Source of the DNA: an uncultured Ignavibacteria bacterium
GTDB taxonomy: Bacteria; Bacteroidota; Ignavibacteria; Tepidaquicellales; OLB5
Assembly (NCBI GenBank): GCA_937873695.1
Contig: CALMYL010000008.1
Location: 237,369-301,368 of the forward strand
DNA: 64,000 bases
Direction of reading: 5' to 3'
Within the stretch, counting starts at the first letter, position 1. Each line of letters starts with the position of its first letter. Positions 17,344 through 26,272 of this stretch are shown here, one piece after another. The translations under genes and the position numbers were made by a program. Below the pieces are notes generated by a model that was not told the DNA's origin, made no database searches, and worked only from the letters and a program-made list of their open reading frames with translations.

Positions 17344-18597
17344 CTATTTAACTCTTTTAATTACTACAATTGTTTTATCATCAGAATACTTTCCGCGATT
17401 AGAGTATTTCTGGACATCTTCAATTATATGCGCGCAAATTTCCTTTGCTGAAAAATTCTTGCTGTTCAATATTACTTCTTTCAGGCGGTCTTCGCCGTAG
17501 AACTCAAATTTCGTATTTGCTGCTTCAACTATACCATCTGTGTACAGTACCATTACATCATTTTTGTTAAGGTATAAAGAATCAGTATTATAATCCTGCT
17601 CAGGTGCCGGTCCAAGTACCGGCCCTGTAGCATCAAGGGATTCTATGCTGTTGGTTTCATAGCTTAAATGCAGCGGGGGATTGTGTCCCGCGTTTACATA
17701 AAGGCATAAACCCTTGGTATCTTTATACAGCTCCATATAAAAAAGCGTCAAAAATCTTTCATCAGGAAATACCCTGTGTACCAGACTGTTGATCTTCTTC
17801 ATAACAGCGGTCATCTTCAGTTCATTTTCGGTGCCCATTTTCAGCGCGCCAGATACATAAAGAGCCTGCGCTGCCGCAGAAAATCCTTTTGATGCTGCAT
17901 CACCGATTGCGATACCAAGTTTATCTTTTTCATTGCCAAATGTAAGGTAATCAAAAAAGTCGCCGCCTACAATTCTATCGGGAATTGATAAGCCGAAAAT
18001 TTCGTAATTGGCGAAACTGTATTCATGTTCAGGCAGAATGCTCCTCTGAATATCCCGGGCTTTAACAAGATCTTTTTCAATTGCCCGCGCTTTGGTCTCA
18101 ATCCCCCGGGTACGAAGCATAGAGCTAACCGAAGTACTTATTATGTTCATTGTGTTCATAAGGTTAATATTCATTTCACGGGAATTAAATGCCATTATGT
18201 ACTGGTATAAATACTGGTCCTTCCCTGATGCGTCTTTGATCTTGTATTTGTCACCAATCCCTGTGGCAGAATAAAGGTGGATACCCAAATTACTCAGATA
18301 CTTATCTGTTTCTTTTGCCAGTACAGAGCGGTTTTTACCTACTTCATAGAAAATTGGGTAATCAGCGAGTTTTAAAGCGTAACCTTTTCTTATTTTTTCC
18401 ACTTCACCATGCTGTTCCGCCATAATATAATTTGTCTTGGCATCATTCAGCTCCCACAGGCGGCCGCCGGTAATTTCTATATTCTCATGGTTAATAACTT
18501 CTTTCAGCACATAGCTTAAAAGCTGTTTATCGCTTTCAAAATCAGGGAAATGCTTAAAAGCGCTTTCAAGTGTTTTATACAGTTTACGCTGTTCCAA
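17344..18597 (-). CDS. SpoIIE/RsbU-family PP2C protein phosphatase
   Basis: A 417-residue soluble phosphatase. Residues about 1-165 form a GAF-like sensory region, a short coiled coil covers about 165-190, and the PP2C/SpoIIE domain runs from 190 to the end. Metal-binding motifs are visible as GGDFFDYL and GIAIGDAASKG, followed by NAGHNPPL and LYTDGIVEA. Relatives dephosphorylate anti-anti-sigma factors in partner-switching control of stress or surface responses. No STAS protein or anti-sigma kinase is adjacent, so the target is unknown. It starts 7 nt downstream of yihY, indicating co-transcription. Confidence 0.85.
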   Translation of the reverse strand: MEQRKLYKTLESAFKHFPDFESDKQLLSYVLKEVINHENIEITGGRLWELNDAKTNYIMAEQHGEVEKIRKGYALKLADYPIFYEVGKNRSVLAKETDKYLSNLGIHLYSATGIGDKYKIKDASGKDQYLYQYIMAFNSREMNINLMNTMNIISTSVSSMLRTRGIETKARAIEKDLVKARDIQRSILPEHEYSFANYEIFGLSIPDRIVGGDFFDYLTFGNEKDKLGIAIGDAASKGFSAAAQALYVSGALKMGTENELKMTAVMKKINSLVHRVFPDERFLTLFYMELYKDTKGLCLYVNAGHNPPLHLSYETNSIESLDATGPVLGPAPEQDYNTDSLYLNKNDVMVLYTDGIVEAANTKFEFYGEDRLKEVILNSKNFSAKEICAHIIEDVQKYSNRGKYSDDKTIVVIKRVK

Positions 18598-18604
18598 ATA
18601 TTTC

Positions 18605-19507
18605 TTAACTTTCTTTTATCAGTTTCTTTTCTTTATAAAGCTGGCCCATTTCTGCGCCTATAACAAATGTAAATGAAGAATAGTATAACCAGAAGATAAC
18701 AGCAACAATTGCCGCATAGGCCCCGTAAACTCTCTGGTAATTTGCAAATGATACCAGGTAAAATATAAAAATGTATTTCAGCGTTTCGTAAAGAATTGCA
18801 GCTGTGATGCTGGAAATTAAAGCTACTTTCTGACTCACAAAACCCTGCGGTACAAGTTTAAATATTAAATAGAACATTATAAATGTAAATATAAGTCCAA
18901 TAAAGTGAGTTAACAGGGTACTTGTAAAACCAAGGTTCAGTATAGCATCCCCAAAAAAGGATTTATCTATTGCCTGGAAGATAGAAAGAATGAATGTTGA
19001 GGAAAAAGAAAGCAAAAATACTATAAGGATCAAAAATACCATTCCTATATCCCGAAGTTTAGCCCACAAATAAAATGTGTCGCTTCTGGTCTTATATATT
19101 CTGTTCAGTACATCACGAATAGTGCTGAATAATCCGCTGGCTGTCCACAGGATACCAATAGAGCCGATTATCGCAGTTAAAGTTGAATTATTCGAAAGTT
19201 CATCTATTGCGCCGAGTATCAGGTTCATTATCTTAACCTTAAACTCCGGGGTTAAACCTACTGCCTTATTCAGCGCGTCATTAAGATATATTTCCGCGCC
19301 TTCGCGCTGTAGGTAAATACCAAGAATTGATGTTAATATAAGTGTAATTGGAATTATACAGATAATAATATTGAATGCTATGCTCGCTGACATAATCCAC
19401 ACATGGTCTTCATCGAATTTGTTGTAAAATCCTATTGCGTAGTACTTCAGCTCCTGATATATCTTACTGAAATCGATCAGTTTTTTATGAGGTACGGGCT
19501 TCTTCAA
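18605..19507 (-). CDS. YihY/BrkB family inner membrane protein
   Basis: A 300-residue integral membrane protein of the YihY/virulence factor BrkB family (formerly annotated RNase BN, now considered incorrect). About six transmembrane segments lie between residues 45 and 290. Family features such as GILWTASGLFSTIRDVLNRIY and YGAYAAIVAVIFWLYYSS are present. The function of the family is not settled. Its start overlaps the hutH stop codon by 4 nt (ATGA), implying translational coupling, and the phosphatase gene follows after 7 nt. Confidence 0.85.
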   Translation of the reverse strand: MKKPVPHKKLIDFSKIYQELKYYAIGFYNKFDEDHVWIMSASIAFNIIICIIPITLILTSILGIYLQREGAEIYLNDALNKAVGLTPEFKVKIMNLILGAIDELSNNSTLTAIIGSIGILWTASGLFSTIRDVLNRIYKTRSDTFYLWAKLRDIGMVFLILIVFLLSFSSTFILSIFQAIDKSFFGDAILNLGFTSTLLTHFIGLIFTFIMFYLIFKLVPQGFVSQKVALISSITAAILYETLKYIFIFYLVSFANYQRVYGAYAAIVAVIFWLYYSSFTFVIGAEMGQLYKEKKLIKES

Positions 19508-21033
19508 GAAAGTTTTCCTGCTGCTTTTTCTATGTTCTCAATAAATCCTTCGCGGAATATAACATCACAAACAGTATTAATCTGCTCACTCATCTGTATA
19601 TCTTCATCTATATGTTTCACACTCTTACGGATCGCATGGTATGCAGTTCCGGTACCTCTGCCGCATTTAAGCGGCTTCAGGAAATCGATCCCTTGGCATG
19701 AACAAAGAATTTCAATTGCTATAATTTTCTCAGTGTTATTCAGCACTTCAAAACATTTCCTTGCGGCTATGCTGCCGAGTGAATTATGGTCTTCCTGGTT
19801 TGCGCTTGTGGGAATTGAATCAACCGAAGCCGGGTGAGATAACACCTTATTTTCTGAGACAAGTGAAGCGGCTGTATATTGCGCTATCATTAAGCCGGAA
19901 TTTAGCCCGCCCTTTGCGGTTAAAAACCGCGGCAGTCCGCTTAGGGAGCCGTCCACAAGCCTTGCCGTTCTGCGCTCGCTGATATTGCCAAGCTCGCTTA
20001 AAGCTATTTTCAGGAAATCCATTACCAACGCAACGGGCTCTCCGTGGAAATTCCCGCCTTCAATATGCTCATTAGATTTTGCAAAAATTAACGGATTATC
20101 TGTTGCAGAGTTTATTTCAGTTTCAATAACTTTGTTTACATACTCAATTGTATCTTTTACCGCGCCGTGAACCTGCGGCATACACCTTAATGAATATGCA
20201 TCCTGAACTTTGCCGCAATCAATATGTGATAGCCTTATTTTACTGTTCTTAAGAAGTCTTCTAAGATTTGCTGCTGTATTAATCTGTCCCGTGTGCGGCC
20301 TTACCCGCTGCAATTTATCACTGAATGCGGTATCGGTTCCTTTTAAAGCTTCAATGCTTAATGCACCGGAAATATCAGCAAGCTTTGAAAGCCTTTTTGC
20401 ACGGTACAGAACTTCAACACCAAATGCACTCATCATTTGCGTACCGTTAATGAGCGCAAGCCCTTCTTTTGCGCTTAGCTTAAATGGCCGCAGGCCATGT
20501 TCAGCAAGTATATGCTTGGCCGGCAGAAGTTCACTCCCAAAGTATGCGTAGCCTTCACCAATCAGCACGCCTGCAAGATGCGAGAGAGGGGCAAGATCAC
20601 CCGATGAACCGACTGAACCCTGCGAAGGAATGTATGCGGTAATTCCAAGATTAAAGATCTTAATGAGTTGTTCAACGAGCTCAAGCCTTACACCGCTGTA
20701 ACCTTTTACCAGTGAGTTAATTCTTAAGAGCAGCATGAGTCTTACGATATTCCTCGGGAGCGGTTCGCCAACTCCGGCGGAGTGTGATATTATCAGGTTA
20801 TGCTGAAGTTTTTCGATATCCTTCTGTGGGATCTTTACATCCTTGAATTCACCAAACCCGGTAGTTACACCGTAAATGACCTCGTCATTATTTATCCATT
20901 TTTCAATTACATTGCGTGAGTTTTTGATCTTTGTAATGGTGCTCTTTGATATGCCTATTTCCAGGTTCTTATCAACTATTTCTCTGGCCTTTAAAACCGT
21001 CAGATTTTCGCCGTTTAGCAGTATTTTCTTCAT
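19504..21033 (-). CDS. hutH: Histidine ammonia-lyase
   Basis: Deaminates L-histidine to urocanate, the first step of histidine degradation. The 509-residue protein has the catalytic tyrosine loop YGVTTGFGEF (Y54), the MIO region GSVGSSGDLAPL (S143-S144-G145), and the ENKVLSHPASVDSIPTSANQEDHNSLG block. The tripeptide that cyclises into the MIO prosthetic group is Ser-Ser-Gly instead of the usual Ala-Ser-Gly. hutU, hutI and hutG are not nearby. It leads a coupled run with yihY (ATGA overlap). A related aromatic amino acid lyase is possible, but the histidine-binding context favours HutH. Confidence 0.88.
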   Translation of the reverse strand: MKKILLNGENLTVLKAREIVDKNLEIGISKSTITKIKNSRNVIEKWINNDEVIYGVTTGFGEFKDVKIPQKDIEKLQHNLIISHSAGVGEPLPRNIVRLMLLLRINSLVKGYSGVRLELVEQLIKIFNLGITAYIPSQGSVGSSGDLAPLSHLAGVLIGEGYAYFGSELLPAKHILAEHGLRPFKLSAKEGLALINGTQMMSAFGVEVLYRAKRLSKLADISGALSIEALKGTDTAFSDKLQRVRPHTGQINTAANLRRLLKNSKIRLSHIDCGKVQDAYSLRCMPQVHGAVKDTIEYVNKVIETEINSATDNPLIFAKSNEHIEGGNFHGEPVALVMDFLKIALSELGNISERRTARLVDGSLSGLPRFLTAKGGLNSGLMIAQYTAASLVSENKVLSHPASVDSIPTSANQEDHNSLGSIAARKCFEVLNNTEKIIAIEILCSCQGIDFLKPLKCGRGTGTAYHAIRKSVKHIDEDIQMSEQINTVCDVIFREGFIENIEKAAGKLS

Positions 21034-21038
21034 ATCTG

Positions 21039-21046
21039 CAAATATA
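21039..21046 (-). promoter_or_regulatory. TAnnTTTG promoter element of hutH
   Basis: On the minus strand TATATTTG lies 5 nt before the hutH ATG, with no room for a Shine-Dalgarno, so the transcript would be leaderless or nearly so. Confidence 0.55.
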
Positions 21047-21139
21047 ATTTAATATGTTTAAACATTAAAGATATTAAGGTTTTAGCTTGAAATATCACTT
21101 TTTATTATTTATGTTTATGTAATTAACTTCCTTTGGGTT

Positions 21140-23260
21140 ATGAAAAAAATAAGATCAAGCCTTTCGATTATTTCACATACTGTGATATTTTTGATTTGTA
21201 TTTCGAGCAATATTTACTCGCAATCTTTTTATTGGACTAGAACTAACGGTCCGAATGAAGGTAATGTTAATGATTTTTATTCAGCTCCGAATGGGAAATT
21301 ATACGCAGCTTCCTGGGGCGGTGTTTTCGAATCATCAAACAACGGAGAAAACTGGAAGTACATTGGTTTGGGAAATAAAATAGTAATAGCAATTGCTTAT
21401 TTCAATGGATCTTTATTTGCAGGTACAAGCATCAATTATAACATTTCTGAAGGAGATAATGGTCTCTTTATCTCAACAAATAATGGTTTATCCTGGCAGT
21501 TAAGTTCTTTGGGTATTTGCGGAGTCAGTGATATATATGTATCAAATTCCGGAAAAATATTTATTACTCACCTTACCGATAGTTTTTATGATGGCTATTG
21601 TTCATATTCTATTGATAATGGAATTAGCTGGATAAATATTAATCAATTGACGGGATTAAGATGTAGCGAGTTCAGCCCCGGAACTGGTAACAGTATTTAT
21701 ATTTCAGCCGGTTTTGCTTCTATGGTTTACTCTACCAATGATGGTAGTAGTTGGATAACAAATGGAAATACATCATACGGGCTTTACTCAATTGATGCAT
21801 CGGTAAATGGGAATATTTTTGGCGGTTCAACAGAAATGTTATACCGAACTACGAACAATGGCTTAAACTGGGATTCCGTTAATTATATGAATATTTACAG
21901 AGTAACTGAAGTGAAGTCATTTAACAGTGGATTTACATTTGTTGGAACGTCTTATGATGGTGTTTGGAGAAGCTCAGATTTCGGAAATAATTGGATAGGT
22001 TTTTGGTATCCCGATTCCAGCAATAGATTTGTGAGTTGTCTTGAAAAAAATAGCAATGATATCTGGTGCAGTTTCTCTTATGGCACTTCATATCGTACAA
22101 CTAATAACGGTAATGATTGGGAAGAAAAATCAACAGGCCTTTCCTCAAGTACAATATATGAAATTTTCAGAACATCAAGTGGTAATATTCTTACTGGTAC
22201 AAATGCAGGAATTCATCTTTCAACAGATGGCGGGATCAACTGGGAAAGAGTATCGGTAGATTACAAGACCGTAAGGACTTTTACAGAATCGTCAAATGGC
22301 GTGATCCTGGCCTATGGTAACAGGATATACAAAAGTACTAACCAGGGAGTCAGCTGGCAGTTTATTCATAATAACCATCCTAATACAATATATTGCGCAA
22401 TCAAATGCAGCAATAATGATTTATTCTATACGGCTGATAATGGTATTTATAAGAGTACTGATAACGGATCAACCTGGCAGCTAAGTTTTTATCAGCAAAG
22501 TTATTTTTATGATATTGCCTCAAATGCAAACGGGGACGTGTTCGCTAATTCAAATACCAAAATTTTCCGATCAACCAATAACGGTTTAAACTGGGTGAAT
22601 ATCTATTCCAGCCCGGATGAACTAAATGTTATTGCGGTTTCTCAATCTGGCATTATTTATGTGAGCAAACAGAGAAGTATCTTAAGATCTACCGATAATG
22701 GTGGTACTTTTGTTGACATGAATTTGAATATTGATGTAAACTTTAATCATTTTTTATTCTTGGATAATAATAAATTTGTTGTTGCAACTGAAAAAAATGG
22801 AGTGTATTATTTTGATGGTGCTTCCTGTAATCCTGTAAATATTGGATTAGATATTAAATTTATTTGGTCGCTGGCTGCTAATGAAGATGGAAATGTACTT
22901 GCCGGGACAGTTAAATCAGGAATTTATGTCAGTAATGGACCAATAGGAATCAATCCAATTTCCTCCGAAATCCCCAATCAATTCTCACTCAGCCAAAACT
23001 ATCCTAATCCATTCAATCCGGTAACTAAAATAGAATTTGCGATTCCCAACGGTGATGCTTCGCAGACAATTCTTTCTGTGTATGATATCCTCGGCAGGGA
23101 GGTCGCGGTTTTGGTAAATGAGCAACTCAGGCCCGGAACTTACGAAGTCGATTGGGATGCATCATCATTCCCAAGCGGTGTGTATTATTATGAACTGCTA
23201 ACAGAGACGTCCCAGCGGTACGTCTTTACAGAATCAAAAAAAATGGTGTTGCTTAAGTAG
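21140..23260 (+). CDS. Secreted sialidase-like propeller protein with T9SS sorting domain
   Basis: A 706-residue exported protein. A signal peptide (about 1-27) is followed by some thirteen BNR/sialidase-type repeats with the pattern IYKSTDNGSTWxL, filling residues 30-600. No catalytic residues typical of true sialidases can be recognised. The T9SS sorting domain spans 620-706. Near its end residues TSQRYVFTE are encoded by a 27-nt in-frame insertion flanked by ACAGA direct repeats (23201-23232). Without it the tail would read LLTESKKMVLLK like other sorting domains here. It is a stand-alone gene, divergent from hutH. Confidence 0.85.
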   Translation: MKKIRSSLSIISHTVIFLICISSNIYSQSFYWTRTNGPNEGNVNDFYSAPNGKLYAASWGGVFESSNNGENWKYIGLGNKIVIAIAYFNGSLFAGTSINYNISEGDNGLFISTNNGLSWQLSSLGICGVSDIYVSNSGKIFITHLTDSFYDGYCSYSIDNGISWININQLTGLRCSEFSPGTGNSIYISAGFASMVYSTNDGSSWITNGNTSYGLYSIDASVNGNIFGGSTEMLYRTTNNGLNWDSVNYMNIYRVTEVKSFNSGFTFVGTSYDGVWRSSDFGNNWIGFWYPDSSNRFVSCLEKNSNDIWCSFSYGTSYRTTNNGNDWEEKSTGLSSSTIYEIFRTSSGNILTGTNAGIHLSTDGGINWERVSVDYKTVRTFTESSNGVILAYGNRIYKSTNQGVSWQFIHNNHPNTIYCAIKCSNNDLFYTADNGIYKSTDNGSTWQLSFYQQSYFYDIASNANGDVFANSNTKIFRSTNNGLNWVNIYSSPDELNVIAVSQSGIIYVSKQRSILRSTDNGGTFVDMNLNIDVNFNHFLFLDNNKFVVATEKNGVYYFDGASCNPVNIGLDIKFIWSLAANEDGNVLAGTVKSGIYVSNGPIGINPISSEIPNQFSLSQNYPNPFNPVTKIEFAIPNGDASQTILSVYDILGREVAVLVNEQLRPGTYEVDWDASSFPSGVYYYELLTETSQRYVFTESKKMVLLK
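23201..23232. repeat. 27-nt in-frame palindromic insertion with 5-nt direct repeats
   Basis: AGACGT (23205-23210) and ACGTCT (23220-23225) are inverted arms around CCCAGCGGT. ACAGA occurs at 23201-23205 and again at 23228-23232, exactly 27 nt (nine codons) apart. Removing one unit restores a typical sorting-domain ending. Confidence 0.7.
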
Positions 23261-23266
23261 CAGTAT

Positions 23267-23647
23267 TCAAAAAGTTGTCCTTTTATTCAGTTCGCCGCCT
23301 ACGTTATTTATATCGTCGGCGGTACCGTCAACCGCTTTGCGGTTATCCATTTCATAGGATTCCTTAAGCTCTTCATCTTCATCTTTGTAATCACCGCGCT
23401 CCGGTTTAGGTTTTGCTTTTACATCATTTTTTATAGCAACTTTTTCATCTGACTTTTCTTCATTGTCTTTCGTTTCTTCCTCCTTAAAATGATTTTCTTT
23501 GTGCTTTTCAAGCTTTCCCGGTTTTATATTCGTGTGATATCTTTTTTCCTCGCAGATAAGCTTAACATCCTGTTTACTTATATCTGTTCTGTGTACTGAT
23601 GGTCGCGATATAATTGTTGCACGGTTTGTGTTATGAGATTTTGACAT
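23267..23647 (-). CDS. Small charged, probably disordered protein
   Basis: A 126-residue hydrophilic protein with no recognised domain. Residues about 40-100 are very rich in Lys, Glu and Asp with few hydrophobic residues, predicting disorder. The N-terminus contains a short region with RATIISRPSVHR. There is no signal peptide. The start is supported by a good Shine-Dalgarno (AGGGGA, 5 nt before ATG). It stands alone, convergent with the secreted protein at 21140 with only 6 nt between stop codons. No function is assigned. The 217 nt upstream is AT-rich with no further feature. Confidence 0.65.
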   Translation of the reverse strand: MSKSHNTNRATIISRPSVHRTDISKQDVKLICEEKRYHTNIKPGKLEKHKENHFKEEETKDNEEKSDEKVAIKNDVKAKPKPERGDYKDEDEELKESYEMDNRKAVDGTADDINNVGGELNKRTTF

Positions 23648-23864
23648 AGTTTCCCCTTTTTAATTCATTTGTATGGTAAAGCAGCAATTTTCATGCCATT
23701 TTTCATTCTTAAATAATAATCGAATATTGGAATTTTAACAAAAATGTTACATAATAACCATGTCACAAATGACAAAAGCACAGTAAGCAAAGACAAATAA
23801 AATTATACTATATATAATCTTATATAATTATATTACAAAAACAGATACTTAATTCAGAATAAAA

Positions 23865-25184
23865 ATGAAAAAAATTACTATTGCTGCTTTTTTGCTTCTC
23901 GCTTTAAGGTTTGTTGCATTGGCTGCGCCGGGTGATACAACATGGGTTACTGCTTTTGACCAAAGCTATCACAACTGGGCGACTGTAAATTATGATTCCG
24001 TAACTTTCCCGGATACAACACATCACTACGAAAAAATATTAATGAAATATACAATCGGCTGCCCGGCTGCGGGATGTGACCCGTGGGACAGGCTTGGCTG
24101 GATCAAGTTATATACCGATACTGCAACCGGACAAGGGTATGAAATAGCACGTGTTGTGACTCCTTACAACATAGTAGGAGGCGGATATCCCGGCACTTGC
24201 ACTTTCTGGATTGATGTTACCGATTATATGCCTTTGCTTCATGATACGCAGATACTTGGAAATTATATCGAAAGCTGGATAGGCGGAACCCGCGGATGGC
24301 TGACAACCGTAAAATTCGCGTTCATTGAAGGAGAAGCCTATTACAAACCATTTAAGGTAATTCCGCTTTGGCAGGATCATTACATTGTTTATGGCGATAC
24401 GGCTGACCCGCATGAAAATTATCTTCAGCCAATGAGGGTATATATTGATCCGCAGACTGTAAAAGTGAAAAGCAGAATGATAGCTACCGGACACGGGCAG
24501 GGTAATTCGCACAATGCAGCGGAATTCAGTGTGAAGTATCACCAGGTTGTTGTAAATTCTGATTCACTTACACATAATTTATGGCGCTCAAATTGCGGTC
24601 TAAATCCCTGCAGCCCGCAGGGCGGCACATGGCAGTACGCGCGCGCCGGCTGGTGCCCCGGGGCTGATGTAATTCCATGGGATCTTGATATTACCACCCT
24701 GGTAACAATTGGAGATAGCTCTACTGTAGATTATAATATTGAACCATATGTAAATTTATGCAGACCCACTAACCCGAATTGCGTGAATGGTGTGACGTGT
24801 GCTGATTGCAATTATAACTCAACTGGTCATACTGAACCCAACTATAATATAGAGGGTCAATTGATATTATACAGACTCAATCCGGCTATCGGTATAAATA
24901 ACCAGGGAAATATAGCTCCGGCGCTTTTCAGCCTGCAGCAGAATTATCCTAATCCATTCAATCCGGTAACTAAGATTAAATTTACACTTCAGAAATATTC
25001 TCATGTTACAATCAGAGTTTTCGCAAGTGATGGTACTGAAGTTGCTATTCTGGTAAATGAAGATATGAAAAACGGGGAGTATGAAATTGATTTTGATGCA
25101 AAGAACCTGGCAAGCGGTGTGTATTTTTACCAGATGGAAGCAAAGGATTTTAAAGATACAAAAAAGATGCTGATCTTGAAATGA
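23865..25184 (+). CDS. Secreted PNGase F-related protein with T9SS sorting domain
   Basis: A 439-residue exported protein with a signal peptide (1-20). Residues about 22-345 match the peptide-N-glycosidase F two-domain jelly-roll. Visible landmarks are GCPAAGCDPWDRLGWI, VTPYNIVGGGYPGTCTFWIDVTDY, the ATGHGQGNSHNAAEF segment and a cysteine-rich CRPTNPNCVNGVTCADCNYN region. PNGase F cleaves N-glycans from asparagine in flavobacteria. Substrate and activity here are inferred. The T9SS sorting domain spans 360-439. Glycan release outside the cell would suit a scavenging role. It is a single gene, convergent with the GT9 gene. Confidence 0.8.
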   Translation: MKKITIAAFLLLALRFVALAAPGDTTWVTAFDQSYHNWATVNYDSVTFPDTTHHYEKILMKYTIGCPAAGCDPWDRLGWIKLYTDTATGQGYEIARVVTPYNIVGGGYPGTCTFWIDVTDYMPLLHDTQILGNYIESWIGGTRGWLTTVKFAFIEGEAYYKPFKVIPLWQDHYIVYGDTADPHENYLQPMRVYIDPQTVKVKSRMIATGHGQGNSHNAAEFSVKYHQVVVNSDSLTHNLWRSNCGLNPCSPQGGTWQYARAGWCPGADVIPWDLDITTLVTIGDSSTVDYNIEPYVNLCRPTNPNCVNGVTCADCNYNSTGHTEPNYNIEGQLILYRLNPAIGINNQGNIAPALFSLQQNYPNPFNPVTKIKFTLQKYSHVTIRVFASDGTEVAILVNEDMKNGEYEIDFDAKNLASGVYFYQMEAKDFKDTKKMLILK

Positions 25185-25217
25185 ACTTATTATTATATTT
25201 AAGATATTGAGATTATA

Positions 25218-26258
25218 TTAAATGTAAGGACTGATTTTAGACAGCACCAGTTCAGGAGTCAATTCCATCATGCATTTAAAATGCCCCTTTGGGCATTTGG
25301 CTCTTCCAAAGTGCGAGCAGGGACGGCATTTAAGGCTGTTGTTTTCAAGAACAACAGCTTTTTCATTTTGCGGATAAAATCCGAATTCCTTTACACTTGA
25401 ACCTGCCATCATGACAATCGGAATATCAAATGCTTCAGCAATGTGCATTGGTCCGGTATCACCGCAAATTACCAACGAGCATCTTTTTACTAATGATATA
25501 AGATCCTCAATTTCCAGCCTGTCACACATATCGTATACTTTTTTACTTTTTACCTGAGATTTGATCAACTGAATGTTTACACTGTCTTTGCCACTTCCGG
25601 TTAAGAAGAAAACCGCATTTTCATCGGGGAAATCATTTATTACAGCGGCATAACTTTCAGCAGGGTAGGATTTAGTAAAATGACCCGATACCGCCGGAAT
25701 GCAAATTAGTTTATTAGCTCCTGTGATCCCAAGAGACTCAAGCATATTTTCAACTGAGCGTTCTGAAACCGGATCAGAAAATAATTCCGGCAGCGTCTTC
25801 CTGTGCAGGTCTTCTGTCAGGGTATACCTGTTAATTGTCTCCTTATATCGCTCTGTTATGGGCTTTTCATCTTTAAGAAGATTGATCTTGAAATTAACAA
25901 GCAGAAATTTCTTGATGGAGTGTTTGTTAAACACATGAACTTTTGCGTCCTGTATTGACCTGAGATAAATTGTCTTTAAATTATTCTGCAGGTCAATAAT
26001 AAGATTGTAATTACTCATCTTTATCAGTTGTCTCAGGTCTTTTAATGCGCTGTAATCCAGGTTATTTTTAGCCTTAATTACTTTGTGTACTTTCGGGTTA
26101 GATTTGATAAGATAAGTGAACCTCTCCTGTGTGCAGAAATCGATTCTGGCAAGGGGGAAGGTCTTGGTCATCAGTTCAATAAGCGGCGTTGTCAGTATGA
26201 TATCACCCATAGATGACATCCTGATAATAAGTATTCTCCTGACCTGTTCGTTCTTCAT
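25218..26258 (-). CDS. Glycosyltransferase family 9 (heptosyltransferase-like)
   Basis: A 346-residue GT-B enzyme related to ADP-heptose:LPS heptosyltransferases. The N-terminus RRILIIRMSSMGDIILTTPLIE is the family signature (quoted residues include the nucleotide-site glycine loop). The C-terminal sugar-nucleotide region VICGDTGPMHIAEAFDIPIVMMAGSS is typical. It probably adds heptose or a related sugar to the LPS core at the inner face of the inner membrane. It starts 14 nt after bshC ends, so the two are probably one transcript. Donor and acceptor cannot be determined. Confidence 0.88.
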   Translation of the reverse strand: MKNEQVRRILIIRMSSMGDIILTTPLIELMTKTFPLARIDFCTQERFTYLIKSNPKVHKVIKAKNNLDYSALKDLRQLIKMSNYNLIIDLQNNLKTIYLRSIQDAKVHVFNKHSIKKFLLVNFKINLLKDEKPITERYKETINRYTLTEDLHRKTLPELFSDPVSERSVENMLESLGITGANKLICIPAVSGHFTKSYPAESYAAVINDFPDENAVFFLTGSGKDSVNIQLIKSQVKSKKVYDMCDRLEIEDLISLVKRCSLVICGDTGPMHIAEAFDIPIVMMAGSSVKEFGFYPQNEKAVVLENNSLKCRPCSHFGRAKCPKGHFKCMMELTPELVLSKISPYI

Positions 26259-26272
26259 TTTAAGGGTTAGGT

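Noticed and set aside
19504-19507. hutH-yihY overlap as an assembly error
   Set aside because: The ATGA overlap is a common coupled arrangement and both proteins have full-length conserved ends.
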